Of a stretch of 64,000 nt of DNA, positions 37,201 through 52,200 are shown piece by piece (within the stretch, counting starts at the first letter, position 1; each line of letters opens with the position of its first letter). The translations under genes were made by a program, and so were the position numbers. Origin of the DNA: Oreocharis arfaki (lineage: Eukaryota; Chordata; Aves; Passeriformes; Paramythiidae); assembly GCA_013398015.1 (NCBI GenBank), contig VZRR01004533.1, forward strand, positions 260 to 64,259. The letters are read 5' to 3'. Under the pieces are notes generated by a model, which did no database searches, was not told where the DNA came from, and worked only from the letters and a program-made list of their open reading frames with translations.

Positions 37201-40200
37201 AGAAAAAAGGGGGAAAAAGCAGAACTACCTTTCCTTTATTATTGTAAGTAGCACAATCAGCCTTCTTTAGTCGTTTGGCAGTCTCTTCATTATATTCAAA
37301 CTGCAGTTTATCACTTGATAATTTATTCTCAGGTCGGTCTTCAAGAATATTATCTAAAAATTAATGGGATTTTAATAAACCTAAGGCCAAACAACTTCAA
37401 ATGGAAATTTAATTTGAATTAACAATATTTGTGGACAGTGCTGTGAATCTTATATGAACAACCAGATGCTAAAATAATGCATTTACTGGTCAAAGCATCA
37501 TCCTCGAGTCGTAACCTTCTGTTTAAAAATTTAATGCTTATGTTTGGTTAAGACACTGCACTTCCTTTAAAGCACATCCTTTTGTGCTCAGATCTTTAAA
37601 CCCAAACCGTCTAATGATTTAAGTTTGCCATCTGAAAACAACTGATATTCCTGAATGACAAAAAAATGCCAAAGTCCAAGCACAGTTAACCCCATCAAAT
37701 ATGTACACATTTTGAACAGCAAGTTTTGGCTTTCCTCTCCTTGCTTTCATCATGCACAAGTATTTTTTACATCTATAGAAATATCCCTTCAAAGCTACAT
37801 ATTTTTCAGAGAATAGTATGCCTAATAATGATGGGGTCTTCCTGGAGCAAAATACTGCAGTTATCACAAAAGGAATGGTTTGAATTCATTCCTGATGCTT
37901 TGACCATATTCTTTTTATGCATAACAAGTGTCACACATGCAGGCTTCTAACAGTTCCTGACCAGTTAACAATGCCATATAAGAACATCTGCTTGCATTTA
38001 TAATACGAAGTAGAAACTATATATTCACACTGTCACACTGAACAGGCTGAAAATGCAGTGAGGATTTCATGCAGTTAAAATGCTCAACCAAGTGGCTTTT
38101 ACCTTCCTGGCTGTTAGGAGCAGGAGAAGCATTAAGGACATCAGCTACAGGGAAACGAGTCAGAGAGGGAATAAGAGTAAAGGGAATTAAGATTTGGAGC
38201 CAGAGAAATGAAAAATAAGTGTCAGTTGTAAAACTATTAGCCTTACGCAGAAAAATGTATCGGTAAGAAAAATAAAACTGAATCTGTTTTAGAAAGTTTA
38301 CAGAGCATTATTTAGATTAGTTTTAACAAAATATTAATACAATAAAGACTCCAAAGAATAAGCATTGTAATAAAGTAGTAAACCATGCTGAAGATTCATT
38401 TGTATACTGGAAGGTGTGAATGTTTCTTGCTAGCTTCAGATTTCTCAAGCCTCCTCTCAACTAGAACAGTGCTCAAAAGTCACTTACTGCAATTAAGTTT
38501 GCAACATTTTCTTGGCAAGTCTGTTAGCAAAGATCTAAGTTTTCACAACAATTTACATCTACACTACCTCTACCCTGTTCATCACAAAGAGTATGCTCAA
38601 GCAGCCAGTTAGGCCAACTTTCAGGCAAAATGCAACTGAAGGCAGCATTGACATCAAACTCATAAGTAACACCGCTATTCCACAAGTAGTATCAAGTCCT
38701 GAATTCCTTAATTTTGTGACTATTTTTTATATCCCTAAACACAGAAGTAAGTAATGTAAATAAGAGACCACCTGGAAAGAAGTCCTGTGCTGCAGGACAT
38801 GTTCAAGCCTTACATCTTCTCTGAACATGGCACCTAGAACTTAAACGGGTCCCCACTAGACTTAAAGTCTCAGTGACGGAAGTACTTCACTGATCATCAC
38901 ATGGCAGCAAATTCCAAAAGTTTACTACCAGCTGCACAAACAAATTTTTTACCGGTTTTAGACTGATCTTCCAGTGGTTTTACTGAGCACCTCCTAGATC
39001 TAACGAGTAACATTATGTGCTTCCCTTAATCCACCACTTCATGGCTTAGTAAACGGGCTTCCAATTCACCCCTCAGTCCTCTCCTCTACCACCTGAAGAA
39101 TTCCAGCCTTTTCAGACTCGTGCAAGGACAACACTTACCTAGCTCATTCCTGAACTAGAATATTCATGTCTTATTACTACAGTTCTAAGAAAAGCATTGT
39201 CATAAACAAACAAACAAAAAAATAAATACAGTTACCATCAGAGAGAGATTCATAGTCATAGTCATACTCATCCTCTTCATCTTCTTCCTCTTCATTGGTA
39301 GGTGTGGGGTTGCTAGCACCATTGCTAGCCTGTGCTTGCATATGTGCCAGCTGGTGAGCCTACAACAACAGAAGCACTTACTACATTATTGCTAAGTAGT
39401 TCTAAAAAGAAAAAGAATTTTCATCACTGTTTGCATCTTATTTTGTTTATATGAAAGCAATCAAATAAGTAAGATAGTTAAGATCAAGCTAAAATACCAC
39501 TTTCAGGGTTTCAATGTAAAGAGAACTTGTATTGCAAGAAAAAGACTTAATAAGATATGAAACCTAATTAATTATGGGAAAATGCCCACGTTGCACATCC
39601 TTCAAGACTACCTTTTTCCAGTCTGAGGTATGCTGTTTCAGAAACAGTTAAATACTTTTCCAAAAGATGGAGAATATCCATATACTGGTATGATCAGTGT
39701 GATTTACTCATTTGATAACAAGAATTTAAGTCTAATGCAATTGTGTTTACATTTTGGTAATGGCAGTTAGTTTCCAATGATTCAATCGAACTGCTGACTA
39801 ACCACAGACATTATTAGATTGAGGCTACTAGAGATGAAGCCCTAATTTTTAGAAATCAAAAAAATTCTCATATGGGAATAAGCACTATTTGAGTAGCAGA
39901 GTCCCCCACAAAAAGTCAGTAAGAAATTGAGTATTTGTCTGGTTTGAATATGAAAAAAGAAACAAAGCAGAACTTTACCAAAAATTACTACAATTATACA
40001 CATATACTCAATGCATGTCACTACTTCTCAAATAAACATGTATAGTAAATGTTATAGCCTCAGAGAAAAAGATTCATTTATGTTTGTCACATAGGGCATG
40101 TGGTGTTAATCACAATATTATGAAGTTTTATAAAATTAATATACACTAAAATTATGTTAAGCTGTAGCTATAATTTACTGTATGTGTTGTCTACTTATTT

Positions 40201-43200
40201 GAAAGCACTGCAATCCACCGTGAGTCTTCCAAGCATGAATGTGCATTAGATTATTCTGCTGTACATGCAGGATTAGCAAAAACTTCAAACACTAATGAAC
40301 TATTTCTAACAAGAGTTGGGTCTCATTGCTTTCTGTTAAGGAAGGACTTTACCTTTTGTTTTAATATATCCACTGGTGTTTGATGGGCTTTCAACTTCTT
40401 GTTTTTAAGCAGGATTTTTCTTCTCAGTTGGCCAGGGGAAGGAAGCATGGGATCATCAGAAAAGTCACTCTCAAATAAAAACTTTGTCACCAACTTATCT
40501 CCAAATACATTCTGAAATATCAAGAACACGTGATGTATTATGGAAAATCCCAAGGCACGTGCAGGGAATAATTTACCACGGTTTATGGCCTACCTTGAAA
40601 ATCTCGGCCATCTTGCGCTGCTGCGGCAGCGAGCAGTGGTTTTCTATGGAGATGATGATGGGCATGTCGGAAGTGATGAACGCGTTGCGATCGATCGCTT
40701 CCACCACCTCCTGCGAGAGAGAAGGGCCACTGAAAGGACATGGGGTCACTCTGCAGCATTCAGTTCACCTACTGTTAGCTGAGAGGGGGAGACATCTCCT
40801 TTTCTCTGTATGGGGAGGTCACAGTGCGCTTTCAAAGCAAGCTGACATCTTGTTACAACACAAGTGGTAATACCCACTTTTGTTACTTATGTAACAACAA
40901 AAAGACAGAAAATTACACTGTATATGCTACAAAAACCAATTTGAAAAGCATACTATTTACTGCTGAGAATTTAATGTCTGACATAATCTATAGTTTATAT
41001 TCTATTAGAATTTAGCCCATCAGGATCTGTATTTTTCTAGTAGGCAGTTACTTTTTCCCTTCATTACAGAAAAAAAACTTTTCATTTTTTTTGTTTCTAT
41101 GTGCAATTACCAGCATACCTTAAAAGAAATCTTTGTAGTAAGAGTGTGCCCATGATAAATGATAGGCATCCCATCATCACCATCCCAGCAGTCTAATTCT
41201 ACACTTCTGCAACCTTGTAAAAGGACCTACAATGCAATTGAACAGTGTAAGCACACATAACACACAGTATCATACCATCAAAGCAGAAGACAGACATTGC
41301 AGAGATGAATGAAAGCCCAGTGATGCAGCAAAATTGCTGGAAAGAGCAATCTCCGTTAAATAAACAGCCCACAGAAGGTCCTCAGATAACTGCATTCTCT
41401 AACTGAATTCCTTATTTCCCAGTGAAAAAGAATGGGAAAATAAAAAAAGCATGTCTGTTCTTGGAAGAATTTCCATAAAGCTTTCAAATTCATGGTATCT
41501 TAGAGGACACAGGGAATCTGTTTGCAGAAGGTGGTTCTTATTGTATAGTTTAATTTTCTGGGAGAGAGAAACATTTCCATATTTCTACCTGCAAAAGCAG
41601 CTATAAAGCAACATGGCAATTTATTCCAGGTTGCTCCCATGACAGCTTATGGGGAAAAGCACCTGCAGGTTGTTTGTTGTTTGGTTTTTTTTGTTATTGT
41701 TAGTTGTATAAATAAAAGATAGTCTGAAAATGACGTCTTAAGAAACTTCTATGAGGATAGTTAAAGCGGAAATGTGCCAGGCCATCTTAATCAATTATAT
41801 TAAGCTAATTTACAGCCATCAATTCATTCATCATTTTTTAAATTATTCATTTATTTATTTTAGAAAGCCATTGCAAAAAAACCCAATGAAGTAAGCAAAG
41901 AGGAAGGATGAAGGGAAAGATAAGCTCACCCATACTTTGGTAGCCCAGCTTATTATTGCTATCAGTATTTAGCATGCAAGTCATCTGTACCACAATTTAA
42001 TATTTTACTGAATAAGAAAGTTCTCAAAAATCAAACCCATTTGCAGCAAAACTATTCAGGAGCAAATAAAAAATTATTTATACTCAAAACCTGAATAATT
42101 TTATTTCAGACAGTTGTGTCCACAGCTGGCACTCCACCACTTCTGTGAGAGCCAGACACACCGAGCCAGAACAAAGTGCCCCTTCAGTGGGCAACAACTA
42201 CTCGAGGGATAGGAAGAAGCTTTTCCTAATCATGCAAACCTTGAAGGCAGTTGATCTCTATCTCACTTTCCATCTATTAGCAACACAATACTAAGATCAC
42301 TGCGCAGTGCTAGTACAGGAACCTCTGCAATTGCATCACTCAGAGCATTCATGTCATTCAGGATTTCCTAACACAGCCTCACCTCTCTGTCTATAGCCAC
42401 AGATGAGGGAGCATGTGGGATACCAGATGAGTCTTTTCTCAGTGGTGAGTCATTAATTCTTAGCATAACGAAAACACTACTGACAGGAAGTTTGATGCTT
42501 TCTCCAGCATTTTGTAAACACACAGACATACAAATATATACATACAAACAAACACAGAACTGAAAGCCCAAGGGAGAAATTGTTCCTTCCCTGTTCACCA
42601 CCAATCAGGCATAAAGCCTAAAAACTGTAGAATATTCCTAGAAGAAACGTTTTTAGAAGTTATAGCTGTATTTGAAATTTGTCTTTGCAGTGCAATGTGC
42701 AGTATTTCAGTAGTGTTTTTGACATCTGAATGAACTAAAATATTAGATCAGTCTTTCCTGTGGGAAAGTCTAATTTTAGTAGGTTGGGTCAGACCGACTG
42801 GTGTCTAAATGCTATGAATCTCAAACTAAACCCATTTTTTTGCCTTAGAAAAGGCATTTGAGCACAACTGTTCTTACAGGCAGCTTTCCCACACATCATG
42901 TTTTCCAACATTTTGCAAGCAGGGGTTTAGGACATTTAGATTTTCAAAGCAAAAGGGTCATGTTCCTGAAACTTGCCAGTAAAACAAACAAGTTCATGTT
43001 GAAAGGTACAGAACAATCCAATCCTGCATACCTGGCTGTAGAGCTCCACTGAGGACTCTCCTTTAAGCTGATGGCCAGTAAGGTAAGTATTGTGTGAGGA
43101 TTCTATGTAGTAATATGAGAGAGGAAAGTGCAAGTCCTCAGCATTCTCCTGTGATTCATCATTTTTGGAGGCAAAGTTGTCTTTATCCATCAAAAATCTA

Positions 43201-46200
43201 GAAGTGAGAAGATGTGAGGAAATTTTATGCTGTGCTGAGCATTTTGCGACTCTCCTAGAAACATTAATACAATTGTATCACCTTTAAATATAGATAAATA
43301 TATACACACACTGTATATATAAATTAGTGCGTAACTAATTACCTTGCAAATCCTTCAAAAGATAGCAGCCCCTGCTGGCACATGTTCACACTAGGTTCAA
43401 ATTTCTATAAGGAGGAAGGAATTAAAGAGATATATAATAACAATTCTTAAAAATGTCTTTGTCATAGCACTGAACAGTTAGTATGTAAAACCAGTCTTTT
43501 TGTGGATAAAGTAATCAGGTGCCTGCAAATGGTGTTTTACAAATCACTAAACAAACATACTAAAGTCATAATCATAAATCAAAGAATCATTCAGGTTGAA
43601 AAGGATGTTCGGAGGTCGTCTAATCCAACCTCCTGTTCAAAGCTGAGATGGCAATTAAACTGAAATTAAGAAAGATTTATGNAATAAATCAAACAATCAT
43701 TCAGGTTGAAAAGGAGATCATCTAATCCAACCTCCTGTTCAAAGTTGAGATGGCAATTAAGTTGAAATTAAGAAAGATTTATGATCAGGTGTCCTACTCT
43801 CATCTATAATGCTTAAACACAACATACCACCATCTCAAATTAACAAGATTTGTGGTATTCCAACTTGAAGTTCCTTTAGAATTTCTGTCTTTTACACTTT
43901 GCAATTTTATCTTATATGTTGTTATATATAGTTTTCAGCCTTTGTTAATTGCTAAATGGGGGCTTAGTTTTGGAGTACATTAATTATGCATATTTCGAGG
44001 AATAAAGATTTTTCTACACACTTTCTAAAATCATCAGCCATTGTACACAAGGGAATAAAATGTCCATGTTTGCTCTGAAAATTATTTTACAATAAAATAA
44101 AAATATGTGGAAATGGTGCTTTCTAAAGTTCCCGAGTAAAGTTATGCTCAATCAAATGTGGTCACAGACTAGGAGAAACAAATGAACTGTCACAAACACG
44201 TCTAGGTGGTGACATCCCTTCCCTACTAAAGAACACACAGCTAATAAAAATATTTATTTGCATTTTTAAAAATGGATATATTTATGGACATCCATACAAT
44301 TTTCTAGCCCAAAATAAAGATAGTATTAAATTTTAAATCCAAGTAAACTGTAGAGACAATATCAGTGTGAAGGGAGATACCCACACAGATGCTATTCTTT
44401 ACAGCATACAACGCTAATGGGCAAAATGGAAGTACCAGGAGTTCTAGTAGAAAGGAAATACAAGATACATGTATTACAGACCTGGATAATACTGAGGATT
44501 TCATCATAGGTGCAGTGTTCTCCCTGACAATTCACTAGGAAGTCATTCAGCTGCTGGATTCCTACTCCAAATACTCCCAGCGACGCGCTTTCAACTCCAG
44601 TACCATTGGTTACGATGCTGGCAGCAGCAATAGCATCAGATATTTGCCTCTGGTTGTCTGAGAGCTGCTGCCTGCTCTTAATGAACAAACCAAGGTCTGA
44701 AACATTTCTAGTCAACAAATCTTAAAAAGAAAAACGAGGAAATAAAAATAAAAGCTAAATAATTATGTGTATTATATACCCTGTATAGAAAATAATTTAG
44801 TATACAATACACACAAGTGTCTAACTGAGTGTTTTAGCACTGATGCAGTAAATTAGAACAAAACCGTATTTCTATCCACTAATACAAGAAAGAGCATTAA
44901 ACATGCGAGTGGACCACAGGCATCCAGTTACTCTGAACAAAATCCTGGAACCTTTAACATGGATCCACAGACTCTCACACACTCAGGACTCTCTTGCTCC
45001 CTCTCACCACCACGCACAGCCTCAAAGCCTTTCCTTCACTGTGTGCAACCCCATACCCTTCCTGTTCAATCACCCTTTATCTTCTCCCAGTCTCCTATGC
45101 CAATTGTTCAGCACTTTCCCCACAAGCTGCTCGGCAGAAGGACTGTTTTCTTTATATGTGGCCAAAGTTCCAGACTTAGATTGTGGTAACTGAGGAGTGT
45201 AAAGGGGGACAGAGGCTTCCTTCTCCCTTATCCCACATAAAGCAGATCCACTAGGAAACTAGATAAGAAAAAACCAGCCAAATGGGACACAGGGCACAGC
45301 TTCCTCATTTCTCCTCCCCATATTTGCTCAGTGTTTTAGCCCTTCCAGGGCTCCTGCAACCTGTACAGATCCCTGGCTCAGCTACTCAGCAACAAGTTTT
45401 ATTCCTCTGCTATTACCAGTTACAAATGTATCTGCCTAACGGAAAGCTGGAATACTTTTCCTTCACTCCATTTTTGTCTTATATCCTGCTAACTAGGTAT
45501 TAGTGGAGGCATGGCAGCAGTCCCCTACTTAAACTTATAACTGGTAATGAGACTGACTGAGACACATTTTATTAAGGCAAATAACTGAAGTTGCTCAGCA
45601 GTCTAATAGCTGCATTTTCCTCTTTAACAAACCTAAATCAGGCTGGAATCCACTGCTATTTTCATCAATCTTCAAATTAGTATAAAGTGGAGCAGGCTCT
45701 AAGCCAGATCGGTTGCAAGGCACAGCATAAACATCAAAGAGGTCTTTCAGATCCTTGCGGCTACGGACACTGCAAAAAGAGTGGAGAAGTTCAATTTTTG
45801 CTCTTTTATAAACTTGGATGAATGAAATTAGTATAGAAAAAAGTATCTTTTACCTGAAAGATTTGAAGAGCTCTACAAATTCCACAAAAGTCATGTTACT
45901 ATCAGACACCATGAAGTTCTGAAATCCCTTCATTCCTCCTTTGACACGGCCATGCCAGCTACTGCTGCTCCATGTGCTAAATCAAAAAAAGACTGCTGTA
46001 GTTTGGTTACATTAAACCTCTACTTAATTCAAATACTATGCATTACTGTATTAACAGTTTATTTGTGCTCTCCTTAATGCATTTATTACCAATATCTGGA
46101 AGAAGCAAATAAAACACTATCATATAAGATGCATAATGATGGTTTTCACTTTCTTGCTTTACAGCAGCTATTTTTTTCTTCAAGGCAACTGCAAACTTTA

Positions 46201-49200
46201 TCAGAACGAATAATGTATATTATGCAATTTAAAACTTTCATGTGGAAGAATGCCTGATGCACATGGCACAAATGACAGCACTTATTTTCCCTTTAAAGAA
46301 AACAACATCAGTATTCTTATAATGTAGGCTGTGTATAGCGTTCACTGAAGATGAAATAATTAAATAGATTGTTCTGTCCTAAGTTGTGCAGCTGAAAAAG
46401 GTTTTTGAAGCAGAACCAGCGTGTTTCCAAAAGTCACAACCTAAAATCTTAAGGGTACTAGAGGATTTACACTGGTAAGTACAGTTAGGCCCTGACTGGA
46501 GCAGTATGAACAAGTCCTTAGAGAACGACATGTAGTAACTTCAGTGAGGGGCTGAGCTCTTGAGCCCCTTCCTGGGCCTAAACACCAATGAACACACATT
46601 ACAGGAATAGGATCTGCCAGCACCAGCATCCTGAAAAGGGCAGGATATTAGCAAACAACACAGATATCAAGAAGTATCTAGTTTAAACCATAACTAACTG
46701 CAGAAGTTAAAGTATTTCCTTCAAAATATCAGACCACGTGTCAGATTTTATTGCTCTGTAATGTTCAGATACACAGATCCATTCATCTATGAATTTTGCC
46801 ATCAGATTCAGCACAAATAGTTCTGACATGGAAACTATGTGATGGAAAAACAGGACCAGCTTGTTGTCCAGTGCTCCTGAAGACATGCCTGCAGGCAGGT
46901 GACTTTTTACACAAATATGCTGGACCAGATTCTTGAGTTTACTCCTGGCATGGGATGGATGCATGCAATCGAAAACACAATGTGATTTAAAAGCATTAAA
47001 AAATACAATCTACTTTAGTTGATAATGTTTGATTTGTTTGACATCACTATGGCAAGTAATGACATACTGCATATAACTTTTTTTAGCTAAATAATTCCTA
47101 GCATTTTTATCAGAGAGGAAAAATAAACCATGATGAGGAAAGTCTCTAGACTCCAGAAAACCAAATGGGAGACCAAGAACAGAACAAAATGCTCAGCATT
47201 TCACCCGATCTGATCACTAAAGATTATCTTCCACAGTAATGGGAAATAAATACAAAAAAATAGTTTTCAAAAAAAAAAGCCCAAACCCCTAAGAAAACCC
47301 CACCATCACCAACAACCCAAACTGCAATTAGTAGCAGTCTGGATTACACTTGTAAATAGTTAATGAGGGAGGAGGTTTACTCTCTCTTCCCAAAAAAGTC
47401 CCTATCTCTAGTTTTCCATATCCTGTGCTCTGTGTCCCAGTGGCCTTATCAACCATTCTCCTGCTTCTTCCACCTGACAAGTGGCACTCGATTTCCAAGG
47501 AACCTGGAAATTTGTCAGATGCCCATCTGCTTTGAAGGAATGACAGAAGCAGCTGCAAGCTACCTGTATTCAGAATAAAACTCTCCTCACTGGCTCATGA
47601 AAACTGGGTCAAGATAACGGGTAAAACATGTAAATCTGTTCTGAGGGAGACTTCTTCAGGATATATGAAACAGCCATAAGCTACATCCTGAGCAAGTTCT
47701 AGCAAGAAGGGTCATAGCAAATTTGGGATTGCTCTGCGAAGCAATGCTGTGGAGGTGCCAGACAACTTTGCCAGGGAAAACCTGGGATAACTGGGGGAGG
47801 TCCACAGTGCTTAGCTACACACAGATCCATGCAGAAACCCAGTCCTGAGAGGATTTAAAGGAACATCAGCTGTCCTTTCCCAGGGAATGCGAGTTCTCCA
47901 TTGAGCCTTTTAGTCTCATTTACAGACAACAACTATTTTGGCATAAAAGCAAAAAGAAGATTTGCAAAACACAGAAGCAATTTCCAGAAATAGTAAAGCA
48001 GTACTTCTTCAGTTCAATGTAAAAGAAAGCTGTTTTCATCCTTAAAAAAAAAAAAAATCACTTACCAAGACAAATCCAAGTTTGTGAATGACAGCGAAAA
48101 ACAAAAAGAACCCAGAGGCTCACAAAGCAGTGTTAAGCCAACCTCTTATGTTCATAGGTGGCTCTACCAGTCACACCTATTGCCAAATCCAACTACTTTA
48201 AGTATAAATAAAATCCCCAAGAAATACACAAGAGAAACCATTGCACAAGATGTATCTCTTCAAAAATACCGTTCTACCAGCAGCAGTAATCTCCTCCATT
48301 GTTTACTGCTGCTCTCCTGGAACCCCTAAGATTCATACTCATAACAATATTTCAGCATTCCTTCTCTGAAAAGGCACTGGAAAGCCTCTGTTGAGACTGT
48401 CCTCTTGTATGTCATAAAGTACTGTCCATATCCTGGACACATTATCATTGTTACATTACATTATTAATGAATTACTACTACCATCACCATTAGTATTTAT
48501 AGAATGAATCTAATAGTGCACTATGTTACTGCACATATTGCAACAGCATCACCTTTTACACTGCCTAAGTGACACAAAAAGGATGAATGTTCAAGAAAAA
48601 GAGGCCTGTAAGAGAAAGATTCCAAATCTGTTCCTCCAATTCCCAAGACAGTACTGCAGTCATCACCAGGAATGTCAGCAAAAGTTATTACTCCCTCAGG
48701 TAGAAATTATTTGTGCTGAGAAACCTCAGAACTTCAGTTCACACATCTGTAACATTTCTGTTGATTTTCACTATACAGAAGATGCCTATAACTATGTCTT
48801 GGAGAAAATCTGGAGAAAGAGTTAAACTTTGTGTAGTTTTGGAACAGCATTCCAATCTGCTTCTGTAACAGACATAAACTGAATCATGCTGCTCAGGGAC
48901 TTGCTACAAAGCCATCCTCAGATTCATGGCATTTCAGCTCAAATGTCTTGTGCTGTTCTACAATGTGTTTTAGATGTCTACAAAAAGGCTAATGAAATTT
49001 CTGGTGCTGTTTTTGTCAGATTTTGCCAGTTGGGCACAAACCCCACATTTGATGATAAATAAGTAATAGTAGCTTCTTTCTTTTTAAATCAGAGGATTGA
49101 TTTTGTCCTTACCTAGACTGACTTTTGCTTGATGATATTACAGGAGAGGAGACGGGTCTTGCTGGTGATGTAGCTCCTGAATTGGGAGATCCAGATGCTG

Positions 49201-52200
49201 TCAGAGAGTGAGCTCTTCTTGATGGCAGGTTGTTAGATGGAGAAGCATTAATAATAACATTTTGATCTATGGAGAAAACAAAAGTTTTCATCACAATTAC
49301 AACATCTGTCCCAATAAAAATGCTTTTGTCCAGGAGACCTGGATATGATATGAAATATATGATATTTCATTAAAACATAGTAAGACACTAACAGAATTCT
49401 AGATTTGTCCCAAAGCAGTCAAAAAAGTACAAATTCAACAACACTTACAAATCCATTTTATCTGAATAGAAAGGGAATGAAACTAAATTAAAGGACAATC
49501 ATAAACAACTACAGAAATGAATTTCAAAGTTCACAGCATTTGGAGTTTCAACTGCAAAAGCATAAGTTTATTTTTAACACTACGAAAAATGTCTGCATAA
49601 AAAGACTTTGAGCAAAACCCTGATGGATTTTTAATATATTTACCTGGTTCTTCTTGTTCATCAATATCTTGAGGATCTGAACCACTTCTATTACGATATT
49701 CCTTACAGCTTTTTGCCTTCCGAGTTGTCATTTCATCATCAGTGGCCTCTCCACTTTCACCCTAGAAACAATGAGCACCATAATAAACATCCCAAACCCA
49801 CTATTTCCATTTCTTATCAGTACAACCTGTAACAAAACCATGATATAAATCAGCTATTCCTTATGAAATAGACTCTTGTAAGGTCAATACCAGTAGAAAA
49901 GAGACAACTTAAACAGATAATCAAGCGTGGGACCATTAGGTGTTACCTCAGTTTGACGTCACACAGAAGATGACAATGATTGTGCTTCTCTAAAATGTTG
50001 CAGCTGGTTTTATACTATTTCACTAGCGCACTGGAGCCCTAAAGAGGATGGATCTTTTCATTTTAGAATCTTTCTTCCTGCCTGCTAGAAAATGTGGGTA
50101 GCATAGAGGTGCTAGTCCTGCATTTTTCCCTCTCCTGCCTACTGTAGAAAGCAGTTCTCTCCAGGAGAAGAGAGAGGAGATTCCAGACTAGGTCATGTTT
50201 CTGTCACCCACATGAGATAAAAGTGGGTGCTAATCCAAGGTGGAATAACTGTGGTAGTGTTTTTCAAAACACAAAACCAAAAAGGACTAAAAAAAATTAC
50301 ACCAGCCTCCAGACATCACTTTGCATGTTAAGATTTTTATTACTACCAATATTTTTAGCTTTATGCTGAGGTAGCACCTAAAGGTTGCAAGAAGATTCTG
50401 TCCCCTTCTGCTAGCCCTGGCATCTACATGTCCTATCAATGCTGCAAGCATGAGAAAAGAAACACAAACTATCCGAAAACCATAATCCCCAAACTTGAAA
50501 CTACAATAAACAGTTTTAAAATAATCACCTAACTTCTTTTGTCTGGTTCAGAACACAGCTACACAGTAACTGCAAGAAGGAAACTAAACACACGAATAAC
50601 AAAATATTCTACCCTGATGAGTACTTTCTTCTTTTTCTTAGCTGTGCTGATTCCCAGAGTGTTGTTTCTCTGTACATTGGGCTTCTCGGTGCTTTTGGTG
50701 AGAGATCCTGTGCCTGTGTTTCTTGCACTCCATCGTCTGCCTCCGAACAGCTCAACAGCCTGAGCCAAGGTTGGGCCCTCAAATCTTCCATCCTCCTACA
50801 AAGATTCTCAGTGTTAACCAAACAGGGAGAATAAGGACACATTTTTTAAGCAATCATATAGACATCTCTGAGGAATCAACGAAAGAAACAAGAGGAGGCA
50901 ATTTTTGATTACTGAGTGAATTCCCCAGGGCTATTTTGTTTGCTGCTTCGGGGATGTTTTTGGCCCTAACTATTATCACTCAGTATTTTGGTGCCTTTTT
51001 CAAGTACTGTCATTGCTTTTTTCTTTAACAAAACACTCATGTTATTTACTGTAATTGGAAAAGCTTAAAAGTGAAGATGAGATCAGGCTAAAACTCCAAA
51101 CATATGAAGAGCTTCCTAAGAAAAAAAAGAATTAACCTCAGTGTATTGAAAACCTACAAGGTTTGACATAACCTTGACATAACCTTGTGTGGAGAATCAG
51201 ATCTTGCTGCTTAAGCCATGTTACAAAGTTGGAGATTCAGTGTTAATGTTTAATCTAATCTTACTTATGATAGAAACTAGTTGCATTACATTAAGTTGCT
51301 GATATCCTTGAACTTTTTTAGAGAGAATCACATCTTTTACCTGGTAAAGGCTGACATACTGTTTCCGTAGCCACTGTAGTCTTTGATCAGGGAATCTCCT
51401 CATTTTTCTTACAGCTGTAGTCAATTCCAGCAATCCATCATACAGCATTCTGGCAGTGTATTTTGGAGCAACAAAGTGCAGCAACTTATTATCAGTAGTC
51501 TGAAGTCCATAAAGTAGTGTTATACCATTTTCTTCAAGGGACATATTGCAAAGTTTATTTTGAACACACACAGTGTGCATATCAATGCCTGAGTGTCCCA
51601 TATATACAGCCTTGGCTGAAAACAAGTCCAAAAAACCTTCCACCAGTCCAGTATTACCAAGAAACTGGCATTTACCAAGCTCAGCAGTATTACCCAGCAC
51701 ACTCAGTTTTGCCTTGGCATTTGCAGGACAAACAGTTGTGGGTTTTGTCCAAGTTAAAGTACTGTTGTCAGGCTGGAGCTGAAGAAAGCAACGAGCTGAG
51801 AGATGTGTCTCCTGGTCATAGCGAATGACAGTTGCCCCTTGCTGCATGAACTGATGGACGTCAGCCCTGATGGACAGTACATACCAGGGAATGAGTTCTA
51901 TCCCATGGCAGAAAGCCTTTTGTTGCTCTTCCGTTGAATTTGTGTCCCATTCCTTCAACTGCTCAAATATGTCACTTTCAGAATCTGAAAGATCTCCAAT
52001 GAGAAATCTGCATGTAAGCAAAGATGAGAGATTTGTATTTAGTGATACATGTGCTGATTTATGCTATGCTTGATGAATATTTCTTCTGCTGTAGTTTAAA
52101 TAAATGAACTACTACCATCACTATATAACTGGGACCTACAGGAACTTGTGTAGTTTTGGAAGTATTACAATTTACGTTACTGCAATTTTGCATTAATTAA

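Noticed and set aside
42130..42260. Possible further CR1-like fragment (agggataggaagaagctttt)
   Set aside because: The similarity is too short and vague to support without a database search.
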